Shown piece after piece: positions 8,923 through 18,419 of a DNA stretch of 64,000 nt. The stretch comes from Arthrobacter nitroguajacolicus_D. Lineage in GTDB: Bacteria > Actinomycetota > Actinomycetes > Actinomycetales > Micrococcaceae. Positions within the stretch are counted from its first letter, which is position 1, and every line of letters starts with the position of its first letter. The stretch covers positions 39,828 through 103,827 of the forward strand of contig NZ_JAVDSH010000014.1 in the NCBI RefSeq assembly GCF_031455195.1. Direction: 5' to 3'. Both the position numbers and the translations under genes were made by a program. Below the pieces are notes generated by a model that was given only the letters and a program-made list of their open reading frames with translations, was not told the origin of the DNA and ran no database searches.

Positions 8923-10338
8923 CTATTTGCTCAGGTTCGCCAGACGTTCGGGGCTGAGCAGTTCCTCAAGCTGGGACGCGGTCAGCAGACCGTGTTCCAG
9001 AACGAGTTCTGCGACGCCCTTGCCCGTTGCCAGTGCCTCCTGCGCAATAGCAGTGGCGGAGGCGTAACCGATATGGGGGTTCAATGCCGTGACTAGGCCG
9101 ATCGACTGCTCCACGGTAAGCCGTAGCCGTTCGGTGTTTGCGGTGATTCCCCGGACACAGCGGGCCGTAAGGGTGCGGCACGCTGCTTCCAGGTGGGAGA
9201 TGCTCTTGTGCAGGCTGTGCACAATGATCGGTTCGAAGGCGTTCAGCTGAAGCTGGCCGGCCTCCGCGGCCATGGTGACGGTGACATCGTTGCCGATGAC
9301 CTCGTACGCCACCTGGCTGACCACTTCCGGGATCACCGGATTGATCTTGCCGGGCATGATCGACGAACCGGACTGCACAGCCGGCAGGTTGATCTCGCCC
9401 AAACCCGCGCGCGGTCCCGAGGACAGCAGGCGGAGGTCGTTGCAAATCTTGGAGAGCTTCACGGCCACGCGCTTCAGCACACCGGACAAGTGGACGAACG
9501 CGCCCACGTCCTGGGTGGCTTCGATCAGATCCGCGGCGGTGAGCAGGGGAAGGCCGGTAATCTCGGCCAGGTGGCGGCATGCAGCCTCCGCGTAGCCGGC
9601 CGGGGCGTTCAAGCCTGTGCCGATGGCGGTGGCGCCCAGGTTGATCTCGTGGATGAGCATGTGCGACTCGTCCAGGCGGGCCCGGTCTTCGCCGATGGTG
9701 ACGGCGTAACCGCCGAACTCCTGGCCCAACGTCATGGGGACCGCATCCTGAAGCTGGGTGCGTCCCATCTTCACCACGGTCCGGAACTCACGGCCCTTTT
9801 CGGCGAAGGCCACCTCGAGCTCCTCGAGGGCCAGCAGCAGTTCCTTGACCGAGAAGATCGTGGCGAGGTTCACCGCTGTTGGGTAGACATCGTTGGTGGA
9901 CTGGCTCAGGTTGACGTGGTCATTCGGGTGCAGCTTGGAGTAGTCACCCTTGGGGTGGCCCAGGATTTCCAGCGCACGGTTGGCTATGACCTCGTTGGCA
10001 TTCATGTTGGAGCTGGTGCCAGCGCCGCCCTGGATCACGTCCACCATGAACTGGTCCTGCAACATGCCGTCCATGATGTCCTGGCAGGCCTGCTCAATGG
10101 CCCCTGCGCGTTCGGCATCCAGGAGTCCGAGCTCGTGGTTGGTGCGGGCTGCGGCCTGCTTCACCGCGGCCAGGCCCCTGACAAGGTGCTTATTCGTGGA
10201 GAGCGGCTGCCCGGTAATGGGGAAGTTCTCGATGGCGCGGAGGGTGTGGACGCCCCAGTAGGCGTCCGCGGGAACATCGCGGTCACCCAGAAGGTCGTGT
10301 TCGGAACGGAGGGGGATCGCCTGATCGACGGTGGTCAT
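8923..10338 (-). CDS. aspA: Aspartate ammonia-lyase
   Basis: The 471-residue enzyme converts L-aspartate to fumarate and ammonia. It shows the fumarase/aspartase signature GSSIMPGKINPVIPE with the catalytic flexible loop, plus GGAGTSSNMNANEVIANRA and STNDVYPTA. Length is normal for AspA. The start is the ATG at 10338, preceded by AAGGAC; upstream extension only reads through the asparaginase gene. It lies 13 bp after asparaginase, so asparagine is carried through aspartate to fumarate by neighbouring products. Confidence 0.93.
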   Translation of the reverse strand: MTTVDQAIPLRSEHDLLGDRDVPADAYWGVHTLRAIENFPITGQPLSTNKHLVRGLAAVKQAAARTNHELGLLDAERAGAIEQACQDIMDGMLQDQFMVDVIQGGAGTSSNMNANEVIANRALEILGHPKGDYSKLHPNDHVNLSQSTNDVYPTAVNLATIFSVKELLLALEELEVAFAEKGREFRTVVKMGRTQLQDAVPMTLGQEFGGYAVTIGEDRARLDESHMLIHEINLGATAIGTGLNAPAGYAEAACRHLAEITGLPLLTAADLIEATQDVGAFVHLSGVLKRVAVKLSKICNDLRLLSSGPRAGLGEINLPAVQSGSSIMPGKINPVIPEVVSQVAYEVIGNDVTVTMAAEAGQLQLNAFEPIIVHSLHKSISHLEAACRTLTARCVRGITANTERLRLTVEQSIGLVTALNPHIGYASATAIAQEALATGKGVAELVLEHGLLTASQLEELLSPERLANLSK

Positions 10339-10351
10339 AGCTGTCCTTGGT

Positions 10352-11353
10352 TTAGTTGCTGAAATTTCGGGCTGCACGGAGTTCGCCGACCGGAAGGCCG
10401 CCGCCCAGCACAGGTGGGCTTTGAAGAGAGTCCAAGCTGCCGCCGTCGACACCCAACCGGCGGAGAACCTCAACGGTGACGGGCATGCGGGCGCGATCAC
10501 CGCCGTCGGAAATTTTCACGGCAACGCCAGTGCCGTCGGGGAGGCCCACCAGTTGGAGGCCCTCGAAGCCGTCCTTCGCAAGCAGGCCTGGAACGGCGCG
10601 CATCAGGGCTGTGACGTCGCGGCCTTCGCCGGCAACCATCTCCGGGTAACGGCGCATGGCGTGCGCCACCTTGCCCTCGTAGGTGCTTACCTCTGCAGCG
10701 GCCAGGCGGCCATAGGCCCGGGCCATCCCGTGCAGTGAGTGGGCGAAAAGCGGAGTTCCGCAGCCGTCAGTACTGACTGCTGCGGCTTCCTCGCCCGTCA
10801 GTTCGGTAATGGTGTCGCGGACCAGTACCTGCAACGGGTGCTCGGGGTGTAAGTACCCGTCCACAGGCCAGCCGTTGATGACGCAAACGGCGGTCATGGA
10901 AGCGTGCTTGCCTGAGCAGTTCTGCGCGATCTGGGTGGGGCCGTTGCCGGCACGCAGCCACTCTTCTCGTTCTGTGACTCCGTAGGGAAGGTCGGTGCTG
11001 TTGGCCAACGCCGCGTCCGTGAGGCCGTGCAGCTTCAAGATTTCGACTGCACCATCGCGGTGCATTTCCGCGCCGGAGTGGCTTGCCGCGGTGAGCGCGA
11101 GAAGTTTCTCCGGGATATCCAAACCGGCTTTCAGGAGCGCAACTGCCTGGAGCGGCTTCAGGCTTGAACGCGGGTACATCGGCGCGTCCGGCTGGCCGGC
11201 CTCTACTGCGGTGGTGCCGTTCTTGTTCAGGGCAATTAGAGACCCGTAGTGGATGCTCTCCACCAACCCGTCGCGGGTTACCTCGACGAGGGGGACGTGG
11301 TTGGGCGCGGTCTGCGCGTCGGCTCGGTGGGCCGGTGCTGCGGGGACGGTCAT
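10352..11353 (-). CDS. L-asparaginase, AnsA/asparaginase II (PF06089-type) family
   Basis: The 333-residue protein has RSSLKPLQA, ASHSG, NCSGKHASM and DGCGTPLFAH, the pattern of the Rhizobium-type asparaginases that are unrelated to the E. coli enzyme. It hydrolyses asparagine to aspartate and ammonia. ATG at 11353 has AAAGGAC five bases upstream. An in-frame ATG at 11374 overlaps the regulator stop as ATGA and would add seven residues, but has no good ribosome site. Second gene of the asparagine operon. Confidence 0.88.
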   Translation of the reverse strand: MTVPAAPAHRADAQTAPNHVPLVEVTRDGLVESIHYGSLIALNKNGTTAVEAGQPDAPMYPRSSLKPLQAVALLKAGLDIPEKLLALTAASHSGAEMHRDGAVEILKLHGLTDAALANSTDLPYGVTEREEWLRAGNGPTQIAQNCSGKHASMTAVCVINGWPVDGYLHPEHPLQVLVRDTITELTGEEAAAVSTDGCGTPLFAHSLHGMARAYGRLAAAEVSTYEGKVAHAMRRYPEMVAGEGRDVTALMRAVPGLLAKDGFEGLQLVGLPDGTGVAVKISDGGDRARMPVTVEVLRRLGVDGGSLDSLQSPPVLGGGLPVGELRAARNFSN

Positions 11354-11370
11354 GGTGTCCTTTGGGTGTG

Positions 11371-12099
11371 TCATTTGCTGAGGATCGTGTCCAGGGCAAC
11401 GCTGACGGCCTGAAGGTGGGCGGCCATAGCGTTGGTTGCGGCTTTTTCATCGCCGGCCTCAATGGCATTGAGGATGGCTACATGTTCCTCATCCGAGCGG
11501 TGCTGCCGGTCAGCCACGAGGTTGAGGGTTTCGGACTGGTGGGCCAAGGCCTCGCGAATGTCGGAAACAACGCTGGCGAACACACGGTTTCCGCTTGCAC
11601 GGGCGACGGCGGAGTGGAAAGTGGCGTCCAGGTTGACCCAGGCTTCGGGATCGTTCTCGTTGAGCATTTCCTGGACGATGTCCTTGAGGTGCTCGAGTTC
11701 CTCGTCGGTCCTTCGTTGGGCCGCCAGCCCGGCGGCGGGGATCTCGATGTGGGGACGTGCTTCGTTAAGATCGCGTGCGCTGTACTGTCCCAAGGTAAGG
11801 TCGTTGGCGACCTTGTTGGCCACAATGAACGTGCCCTTGCCGGTTTTGGTCATGGTGAGGCCCAAGGTGTTGCAGGACCTCAACGCCTCCCTGATGACCG
11901 AGCGGCTCACGCCGTACTGCGCGGCGAGCGTCGCTTCGGAGCTCAGCTTGGTGCCGATATCGAACTGGCCGCCTTCGATGGCACGCCTCAGGGCCGCGAA
12001 GACCGCCTCAGCTGCGGAAATGCGGGAGATCGGGGTGTGCGCAGCGGCGTTACCCGGGAATTCGGGTTGTCCAGCTGTCCGGCTGTCTGACAGGTTCAC
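11371..12099 (-). CDS. FadR-subfamily GntR transcriptional regulator of the asparagine operon
   Basis: The 242-residue protein carries an N-terminal winged helix (QYGVSRSVIREALRSCNTLGL) and a C-terminal FCD domain (NLDATFHSAVARASGN). It is the first gene of the leftward operon and probably controls it in response to asparagine or aspartate. GTG at 12099 is chosen because it lies exactly 7 bases after the -10 box at 12106-12111, so the mRNA would be leaderless. The longest open reading starts with the TTG of the -35 box itself and cannot be transcribed from this promoter. Confidence 0.85.
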   Translation of the reverse strand: MNLSDSRTAGQPEFPGNAAAHTPISRISAAEAVFAALRRAIEGGQFDIGTKLSSEATLAAQYGVSRSVIREALRSCNTLGLTMTKTGKGTFIVANKVANDLTLGQYSARDLNEARPHIEIPAAGLAAQRRTDEELEHLKDIVQEMLNENDPEAWVNLDATFHSAVARASGNRVFASVVSDIREALAHQSETLNLVADRQHRSDEEHVAILNAIEAGDEKAATNAMAAHLQAVSVALDTILSK

Positions 12100-12105
12100 G
12101 CTTTG

Positions 12106-12135
12106 AATATGGCACGGGTCACAAGGCACTGTCAA
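12106..12135 (-). promoter_or_regulatory. Promoter of the asparagine operon (leaderless transcript)
   Basis: On the minus strand TTGACA (12135-12130) is followed after 18 bp by CATATT (12111-12106). The predicted start of transcription falls on the GTG at 12099, giving an mRNA without a 5' leader, a common actinobacterial arrangement. Confidence 0.65.
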
Positions 12136-12191
12136 CGCTGAAAGAACCGCTTCACGCTTTGGTGAACGACGGCGGCAATCGCCACTGCCGT

Positions 12192-15100
12192 TCAGCTCAC
12201 CTTCGCATGGTTCTCGATGGAGCGAAGAATGCTGATCAGCTGCCCAATTTTCTCATCGCCGAACAGCACATCCGGGCCGGACGGGGCCAGCTCGTTGTAT
12301 GGAGAGTTGAACAAGGCTTTTGGGCTGACTTTTCCGTTTTCCATCAGATGAGTGGTCAGAACGTTGAGGAAGTTCAGCTGTTGGGCCGTGAGCGTTGTAC
12401 CGGCTACAAACTCAGACAACGCTTCCTCGACCGCTTCGCGGTCCAAACCAACCAGGGAACGGACAAAAAGGCCGAGCCCATCGTGGGCGGCGCGATTCAA
12501 GTCTTCGAGCGAACCCAAGCCGCTTTCCAGGAGTATGCGTTCTAGCTCTTCGAGGTCCAACTCGGTGAGTTGCTTGTTGCGTCGCAGCCGTTGGATGGTT
12601 GCGTGCTCCTCGTATTGTGCCAAGTACGAACGCATTTTCTCTTTGTAACGGGGGAGGTCCACGAAGCCGTTCGTTGCACCCACCAGTTCAACTTCCTCAA
12701 GCACGCCGAGCTCGTCCTGGAAGTTTGTGTAGACCACCTTGCGTTTCCGCTTTTCGATGAGATGGACCAATCCCCGGAGCCGCCGACGGATTTCCTCCAG
12801 CCACTCCAAGGAAACAGATTCCCATTCTTCGTCGTGGAGGATTGTTTCCAGCAATGGCAGTTGGGCGGCGATGGCCGGGATGCTCTGCTGGTCTTGCAGG
12901 GCGGAGGCTATTGCTTGGATCTTTATCCGGAACGGCCCAACCGCCGATTGTTGCAGGGACGCCAATTCTGTCTGGAGCATCAGATAGTCAAAGCGCTTGG
13001 CCTCTTCAGTGTCCGCGGGCGCGCCAATGGAAGCGAGCTTGGCGATCTCGGTTTGCAAAGCCTGGAAGTCCTCGGCCGCCAAGGAAGTCCACGCCGTTTC
13101 CTCGGTGAACCTGTCCACCCATTTGCGCGCTGGCTTGACGAGGAAGTTGTCCAGCGGAAGCCGGTCAACTGTGTGTTTCAGGGTTTGTCGAAGGTCGGTA
13201 ACGACTGGCGCTTGAGGATCCCATTGAAGGTCAGCAAATGTTTGGAGGAGCCGGACGCGTGCAGCAAACGTTGTCTCCGCAAGTGATTTGCCCAGCGACC
13301 CTTCGTTGCTGGGCATGCCTGCATTGAAAAATTCGGCATTGCGGCAGAGGTCGAAGATGAAGAAGTCCTTCTTGTCCTCGCCCGGCCCGTACAGTTCCGG
13401 GCGCAAGCGCGTACCGCGGCCCACCATTTGCCAGAACTTGGTCTTGGACCTGACCATCTTGAAGAAGACAAGGTTGACGACGTCCGGCACGTCAACGCCG
13501 GTGTCCAGCATGTCTACTGAAATGGCGATGTGGGGGTTGCTCTCGGTGGTCGAGAATTCGTCGATGAGATTCTGGGCGTAGTTCACCTGATAGGTGATGA
13601 CGCGAGCAAACTGGCCCTTGTAAGCCGGGTAGTTCTTGTCAAAGCGTTCAGCAATGTACTCCGCGTGCCTGTTGTTCTTTGCGAAGATAATGGTTTTGCC
13701 CAAGCGATCCCCGCCGGCAACCTTGTGGCCGCGGGTCATAAGGACTTCCAACGCCTTATCCACTGTGTCGGCGTTGAAGAGCCAAGTGTTGATCGCGGTG
13801 GCGTCCACGGAATCCGGGATTTCGCCGTCTTCATCCCACTCGAGCTCGTCCCACTCTTCTTTGGCAGCCTCAGAAAGGTCCTCGTACGAAATACCTTGAT
13901 CGGGAAACTTCAGCGGAACCGGAACGACTCGCGGCGGCACGAGATATCCGGCCTCGATGGCTTCGCTGAGTTCATAGGCAAACGTCGGAACGTTGTCCTC
14001 GATGCCGAAGAGGCTGTAGGTGTTGCGGTCCACCTCTGACTGTGGCGTGGCCGTCAGCCCGATGAGGAGCGAATCGAAGTACTGGAAAATTGTCCTGTAC
14101 TTTTGGTAGACGGACCGGTGGGCTTCATCGACGATGATGAGGTCGTAGTGGCCAATGCCAAAGGTCCGCTGTCCGAGCTTTCCCTCGGTCCTGTTGATGA
14201 GGTTCATCATGGTCGGATATGTCGCCACGTGGATGCGGCTGTCTGCTTCTTCGCCCGAGCCGAGAATGACGGGACTGGAACCGGGCAGGTGGGCCTTGAA
14301 CGCATTTGCCGCTTGCTTGACCAAGGCAACCCGGTCGGCGAGGAATAGAACGCGTTTGGCCCAGTTGGCTTCCTGCAGGAGCTTGGCGAGTGCGACGACG
14401 GTGCGCGTCTTGCCCGTGCCTGTCGCCATTACTACAAGCGCCTTGCGCTCGAAGTCCTTCTCGTAAGCTTCCGTGACGGCCCGGATGGCGTTGTGCTGGT
14501 AGGGGCGTTCGACGATCGAGTTGTCGATTGCCTGTTCAGCCAGGGGCTTTCGGCTCTGTCGGCGGTTGACCAGTAGTTGCAGTTGATCTCTCGTGTGGAA
14601 TCCCTGCACCGCGCGTTCCGGGTACATGGTGTCGTCCCACATCCAAGTCTCGTAACCGGAGGTGTAGTAGATGATGGGGCGCCGGCCGTATCGACGCTCC
14701 AGGCAGTCGGCGTACAGCTTGGCCTGGTGCTTTCCAACATGGGGATCTTTGGTGGTCCGCTTCGCTTCGACCACCGCCAGAGGCAGTCCGTCAGCGCCCC
14801 ACAGCACGTAATCCACGTAGCCGACGCCACTGAGCGTGCCGCTTGCCGTGGGCATGGTGTCGACCTTGAATTCGCGGTCTTCTGTGTTGCTGAGCGGCCA
14901 GCCCGCCTCGTGGAGTTCCAGGTCGATGAGGTGCCTGCGGGTCAGGGCCTCGTCATAGTCATGGTGGTCGGGGACCGTCTGGTTCTGCTTCTTGGCCTCG
15001 GCAACTTCGGCCTGCAGAATCTCCAGCTGGGCCTTGAGGTCAGCAGAGTCGGCAGCTGCCTGTGCGAGCGCCTCGTCCTTTGCTTTGAGCTGACTTTCGA

Positions 15101-15590
15101 GTGCTTGGAGTTCTTCGGGCGACTGCTGCTGGACCGGAGTCTTAGGTTTCGGGGTCAGGGCCGAGGCGTCGAAAACCAACGACGGCGGCAGCTGGTTACC
15201 GGTTTTGGCGTAGTTCCTGGCGAGCCAATAGCAAACGTGGTGCAGTTCGCGAAGCACGAGCTCAGCACCTTGGATGGTGGGGCCAACGGAGTTATGGACC
15301 GCATTGTTGCCGGCTTTGCGGATGATCGTGAGCTTGTTGGCAATTGGAGCGCCCACAAGATTCTTGAACGTGGGCTCGTTCAGTAAGGCATTGAGGTCAT
15401 CTTTGTAGGGGGTAACCAAACCTGGCTCTACTTGGTAAAGCCACTCAACTATGCGTTCGATGGTGTAGCGGGCGTAGAACACGGATGCGCGAGGATCGAC
15501 CCGGGCGAATTGTTCGGCCCGGCGTGCTTGTTTGGCCAACTCGGGCCACTCGCCCAGCATGAACCCAAAGTTGCTGGTAACTGCCCCCAT
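12192..15590 (-). CDS. hsdR: Type I restriction enzyme R subunit
   Basis: The 1132-residue motor/nuclease subunit starts with a DUF4145-like region (about 1-120), then a PD-(D/E)xK nuclease (GYVDYVLWG with VVEAKRT, about residues 250-280), superfamily 2 helicase motifs (MATGTGKTR about 390, IIVDEAHR about 488, VGRGTRLRPE about 727) and a C-terminal helical domain. It cuts unmodified DNA with HsdM and HsdS. ATG at 15590 is chosen because GGAG lies 8 bases upstream. Unusually, hipA and hipB separate it from hsdS. Confidence 0.93.
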   Translation of the reverse strand: MGAVTSNFGFMLGEWPELAKQARRAEQFARVDPRASVFYARYTIERIVEWLYQVEPGLVTPYKDDLNALLNEPTFKNLVGAPIANKLTIIRKAGNNAVHNSVGPTIQGAELVLRELHHVCYWLARNYAKTGNQLPPSLVFDASALTPKPKTPVQQQSPEELQALESQLKAKDEALAQAAADSADLKAQLEILQAEVAEAKKQNQTVPDHHDYDEALTRRHLIDLELHEAGWPLSNTEDREFKVDTMPTASGTLSGVGYVDYVLWGADGLPLAVVEAKRTTKDPHVGKHQAKLYADCLERRYGRRPIIYYTSGYETWMWDDTMYPERAVQGFHTRDQLQLLVNRRQSRKPLAEQAIDNSIVERPYQHNAIRAVTEAYEKDFERKALVVMATGTGKTRTVVALAKLLQEANWAKRVLFLADRVALVKQAANAFKAHLPGSSPVILGSGEEADSRIHVATYPTMMNLINRTEGKLGQRTFGIGHYDLIIVDEAHRSVYQKYRTIFQYFDSLLIGLTATPQSEVDRNTYSLFGIEDNVPTFAYELSEAIEAGYLVPPRVVPVPLKFPDQGISYEDLSEAAKEEWDELEWDEDGEIPDSVDATAINTWLFNADTVDKALEVLMTRGHKVAGGDRLGKTIIFAKNNRHAEYIAERFDKNYPAYKGQFARVITYQVNYAQNLIDEFSTTESNPHIAISVDMLDTGVDVPDVVNLVFFKMVRSKTKFWQMVGRGTRLRPELYGPGEDKKDFFIFDLCRNAEFFNAGMPSNEGSLGKSLAETTFAARVRLLQTFADLQWDPQAPVVTDLRQTLKHTVDRLPLDNFLVKPARKWVDRFTEETAWTSLAAEDFQALQTEIAKLASIGAPADTEEAKRFDYLMLQTELASLQQSAVGPFRIKIQAIASALQDQQSIPAIAAQLPLLETILHDEEWESVSLEWLEEIRRRLRGLVHLIEKRKRKVVYTNFQDELGVLEEVELVGATNGFVDLPRYKEKMRSYLAQYEEHATIQRLRRNKQLTELDLEELERILLESGLGSLEDLNRAAHDGLGLFVRSLVGLDREAVEEALSEFVAGTTLTAQQLNFLNVLTTHLMENGKVSPKALFNSPYNELAPSGPDVLFGDEKIGQLISILRSIENHAKVS

Positions 15591-15660
15591 GCAGCCGTCT
15601 CCGATCCGTTGCTCCGTTGTCCTGGAAGTAGTCAATCACGACACTGCGACTGTTTAGTCT

Positions 15661-16953
15661 TCATTTCAGACCGGTGGCCCCGACCAATGGCAACCGTTGT
15701 ACTTTTGCAATAGTGTCATCGGCGATTTTCGGCAGGGAGCCCAGCTGGGATTTCAGCTCTTCGCGGGCAGCTTCGAATGCTTCCACAAAGCCGCCACAAT
15801 AGTGTTCGATTATGTCCCGGGCAGCGTCTGCACCAACGCCAAATTGGACGCTTGTCGAGGCCAGCATCTGCTTGCTGATTCTCTGGAGCCTGTACTCGCC
15901 TTTCACGCTCATGGCCAAGTCGATGCTAGAGTCCCCATCCCAATACGGCGCGTAGGTGGCGAGGTCGTAGAGCGGCGATAGCTGTGCCCGATTGCCGTTG
16001 AGGAGTAGGGAGTAGTTTTTGGCATGCGCATCGGTGCAACCCGCCACGGTGTTGAAAACGAAGGCCCGGTACAGCCCTTCTCCTGCTGCACGGCGGTCTG
16101 CTTCAAAAGGAAGTGATCGTACAAGAGCGGCTAAATCGCTCGCGCCCGGCCCGCCGTCACGGTGCTGGTATTTCTTGGCTGGAGAAACACCTAACGCCTG
16201 GCAAAAGTCTTCTTGGTGGAGGCGACGCCAGGTTCCATTTACTTCCTGGCGGTCATAACGGCGTGTTACAAAAACGTCCCAGTCGCCGATGCGGGTCAGT
16301 TCGGATTTGGCCACTTCGAGCCCAAGAAAAGCTGCCGCCCTCATGGTCAGCTGCTCCACAACATCCAGGCGGCTGAAGTTGCCTGCCGCGGGTTTTAGGA
16401 TGTGCGTTGTGGGAGTCGCGTCTTCCGGAACTGCCCACTTGCCGTTTGGAAGTTGATACAGGGCAATCTTCGGCTGTGCCCCAGCTAGGCTGAAACGTCC
16501 TGCTGCGTCGTCGTAGGGTGTGCCGTCCTTGTATTCAGTCACCACATGATCCAGCATCTCCGACACCTCTGCGTCCGAAACGGCCTTCACGGCCGTTCTG
16601 GGAAGAGTGCCATCTGAAGAACCTGTGCCGGGCGCCATGAATTGAAGCGCACCCGCGACGTCGGCACCGATGTGTTCGAGGATGGCGAAAGGGTTGGACG
16701 GGGAAACCCGGAACCGTCGGGCAATCGTCTGCAGGGCACCTTCGCTATCTGGGAGGAGTCCTTGCAGAAAGGGGAGCACACTGCGCTTCTTGTGCAGGGT
16801 GGCGGCCAGCGGCATGGATAAGGACAACGGTGTCCCATTCGGGGCTGCCTGGTATTCGGGGTCGTAGCGGAAGGTCAGATTTCCCGACGGCGACTGTTCA
16901 ACGCGGCCGCACAGCGTACCGTCCATAAAAACATCGAGAGCGCGGGAACTCAC
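15661..16953 (-). CDS. hipA: HipA-family serine/threonine kinase toxin
   Basis: The 430-residue protein has a HipA N-terminal subdomain and kinase core: FSLAGAQPKIAL glycine-rich loop, HILKPA lysine, HQEDFCQALG, TDAHAKNYSLL with catalytic Asp and metal-binding Asn (about residue 308), and LSPLYDLATY in the DFG position. HipA kinases phosphorylate proteins such as glutamyl-tRNA synthetase to stop growth, and are held by HipB. GTG at 16953 overlaps the hipB stop as GTGA; GTG at 16956 is the alternative. All catalytic motifs are intact. It lies 70 bp before hsdR on the same strand. Confidence 0.92.
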   Translation of the reverse strand: MSSRALDVFMDGTLCGRVEQSPSGNLTFRYDPEYQAAPNGTPLSLSMPLAATLHKKRSVLPFLQGLLPDSEGALQTIARRFRVSPSNPFAILEHIGADVAGALQFMAPGTGSSDGTLPRTAVKAVSDAEVSEMLDHVVTEYKDGTPYDDAAGRFSLAGAQPKIALYQLPNGKWAVPEDATPTTHILKPAAGNFSRLDVVEQLTMRAAAFLGLEVAKSELTRIGDWDVFVTRRYDRQEVNGTWRRLHQEDFCQALGVSPAKKYQHRDGGPGASDLAALVRSLPFEADRRAAGEGLYRAFVFNTVAGCTDAHAKNYSLLLNGNRAQLSPLYDLATYAPYWDGDSSIDLAMSVKGEYRLQRISKQMLASTSVQFGVGADAARDIIEHYCGGFVEAFEAAREELKSQLGSLPKIADDTIAKVQRLPLVGATGLK

Positions 16954-17174
16954 CACCGGACCGCGCCCGTTTCGCTGTCGCGTATGGCGATTTCGAAACC
17001 GAGGGCTTGAAAGACATCCATGAACTTGGACGTTTCCACCGACGCTTTACCGGATTCAAGATCGATGACGAAAGTGCGTGAGACGCTGGCTCGCCGGGCC
17101 AACTCTGCCTGCGACCATGCGCGTTCTTCACGCAATTCACGTACAAGCGGCCCGGCCTCGCGGACTGTGCGCAC
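16950..17174 (-). CDS. hipB: HipB-like XRE-family antitoxin
   Basis: The 74-residue protein is a Cro/CI-type helix-turn-helix (WSQAELARRASVSRTFVIDLESGK) followed by a short tail, as in HipB. It should bind HipA and repress the operon through the palindromes at 17185-17254. GTG at 17174 is chosen because AGGAG lies 6 bases upstream; the longer reading from GTG 17207 would translate the first operator. It follows hsdS by 105 bp. Confidence 0.85.
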   Translation of the reverse strand: MRTVREAGPLVRELREERAWSQAELARRASVSRTFVIDLESGKASVETSKFMDVFQALGFEIAIRDSETGAVRW

Positions 17175-17184
17175 TAGAGTCTCC

Positions 17185-17254
17185 TGTCGCCGTACGGCAA
17201 CTTCCACTTATGTCGCCGTACGCCGACTTTAGCAGTTGTTGCCGTACGGCGACA
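17185..17254. promoter_or_regulatory. Three 18-bp palindromic HipB operators at exact 26-bp intervals
   Basis: Sites at 17185-17202, 17211-17228 and 17237-17254 are variants of the perfect palindrome TGTCGCCGTACGGCGACA, each with one or two changes; the central GCCGTACG is kept in all. Their starts are 26 bp apart twice over. They lie directly upstream of hipB and within the hsdS-hipB gap, so they probably bind HipB/HipBA and control hipBA and perhaps hsdR. TAAAGT between sites 2 and 3 (minus strand) could be a -10 box. Confidence 0.8.
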
Positions 17255-17279
17255 GGTCTCTTTCGAGCTGAGTTAATGC

Positions 17280-18419
17280 TTAGAGTTCGCCCTTGAATGC
17301 GCGGCTTTGGAGCGACGCGAAGAGCGCGTCCAGTTCCGCCAGATGCTTGCGGTGGGTTTCCTTCAAACGTTCGACGGCAGCAACGCGGGTTGCGAAGGCC
17401 TGCTGCAGTTCGATAGGAGGAAGAGGAACCCGGAGGGCTCTGATCATTGAAAGATTCAAGTTCTTCTGACGTACTCCGCGTTGGAGCCGCATGAAGTGGC
17501 TTCTTCCGATTTGTATGGCGTAGTAAACGTAGTCGGTCACAACGCGGTCGTTTAGCTTCGAAAACGCGATGGCTTGGTTGCAGGCGCTAGGAACAGAAGT
17601 TATACCGGACTTGAGGGCAGCCGTGTCGTACATCCCCAAAAGCAGGGCGCCCGGCGGGATCATCTTTGCAGACGAGTTACTTAGGGCGGCTTGGTTGATT
17701 CGCTCGGCAGAGGCCCCTAGCCGCCTCTCTCCGAGTTCGCCCGAGCTATACCAGGGGATAGTACCCGAGAAGTAAGCCGGCACAGATCTACTTGGCGTCC
17801 CGCCGCTCTGCCAACGCCCGAGGTCATCGAGCCGGGCTGAACCCCATTTCGAATCACGAGTGGGGTCCCCGAACATGGAGTGGAAGATCGATTGGGTGAG
17901 CGCGTCAAGGCGGGCGATGGCTTTGCGGCGCTTGGCTCGGAGCTCGTCGGCCTTGTCCAAAATCGCCGCGATCCGTCGCTGCCTGTTTATGGGCGGCAGA
18001 AAGAGAGGAAGCTTGAGAAATACCTCTTCCTTGACGCGTTGACGGTTGGTTGCGCCGAAGCTCAGTGAGCGAATCTCATCGACGAACTGATCCGTGGAAA
18101 CATAACGAATCAGGAACTGCGGATCGATCCGCTGTCTGTCGAGGTCGAACACTGGAAAATCTTTAGAAACTACAGCTCCATCAAGTTCAGGAGGGACGAT
18201 CGCGAACGCTCCGTTGCGGGCATCAATCCGTGAGTATATGAATTGGCCTTCCCTTACCCGATAACCGCTAAAGGGCTGAGGAGTTTTGCCTTCGCCGATC
18301 CTACGCTTGATCGCGCCATTGCCGTTTAGTTTTAGGGTAACAAACAGCTCTCTGGAAGGATCGGAAATGCGCTCTGTCTTGTTGCCTTGGCTAAGTACAT
18401 CTCCAAAAATCGGGCTCAC
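17280..18419 (-). CDS. hsdS: Type I restriction-modification specificity subunit
   Basis: The 379-residue protein has the expected two target-recognition domains, each followed by a helical spacer: LPPINRQRRIAAILDKADELRAKRRKA-type region in the middle (about 140-185) and a matching LPPIELQQAFATRVAAVERL region near the C-terminus. It sets the DNA target of the complex. It overlaps hsdM by 4 bases (ATGA). Its composition is richer in A+T than its neighbours, as is common for exchanged specificity genes. Confidence 0.9.
   Translation of the reverse strand: MSPIFGDVLSQGNKTERISDPSRELFVTLKLNGNGAIKRRIGEGKTPQPFSGYRVREGQFIYSRIDARNGAFAIVPPELDGAVVSKDFPVFDLDRQRIDPQFLIRYVSTDQFVDEIRSLSFGATNRQRVKEEVFLKLPLFLPPINRQRRIAAILDKADELRAKRRKAIARLDALTQSIFHSMFGDPTRDSKWGSARLDDLGRWQSGGTPSRSVPAYFSGTIPWYSSGELGERRLGASAERINQAALSNSSAKMIPPGALLLGMYDTAALKSGITSVPSACNQAIAFSKLNDRVVTDYVYYAIQIGRSHFMRLQRGVRQKNLNLSMIRALRVPLPPIELQQAFATRVAAVERLKETHRKHLAELDALFASLQSRAFKGEL

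Noticed and set aside
12100..12135. TTG at 12135 as start of the asparagine regulator
   Set aside because: It is the first base triplet of the -35 box of the operon promoter.
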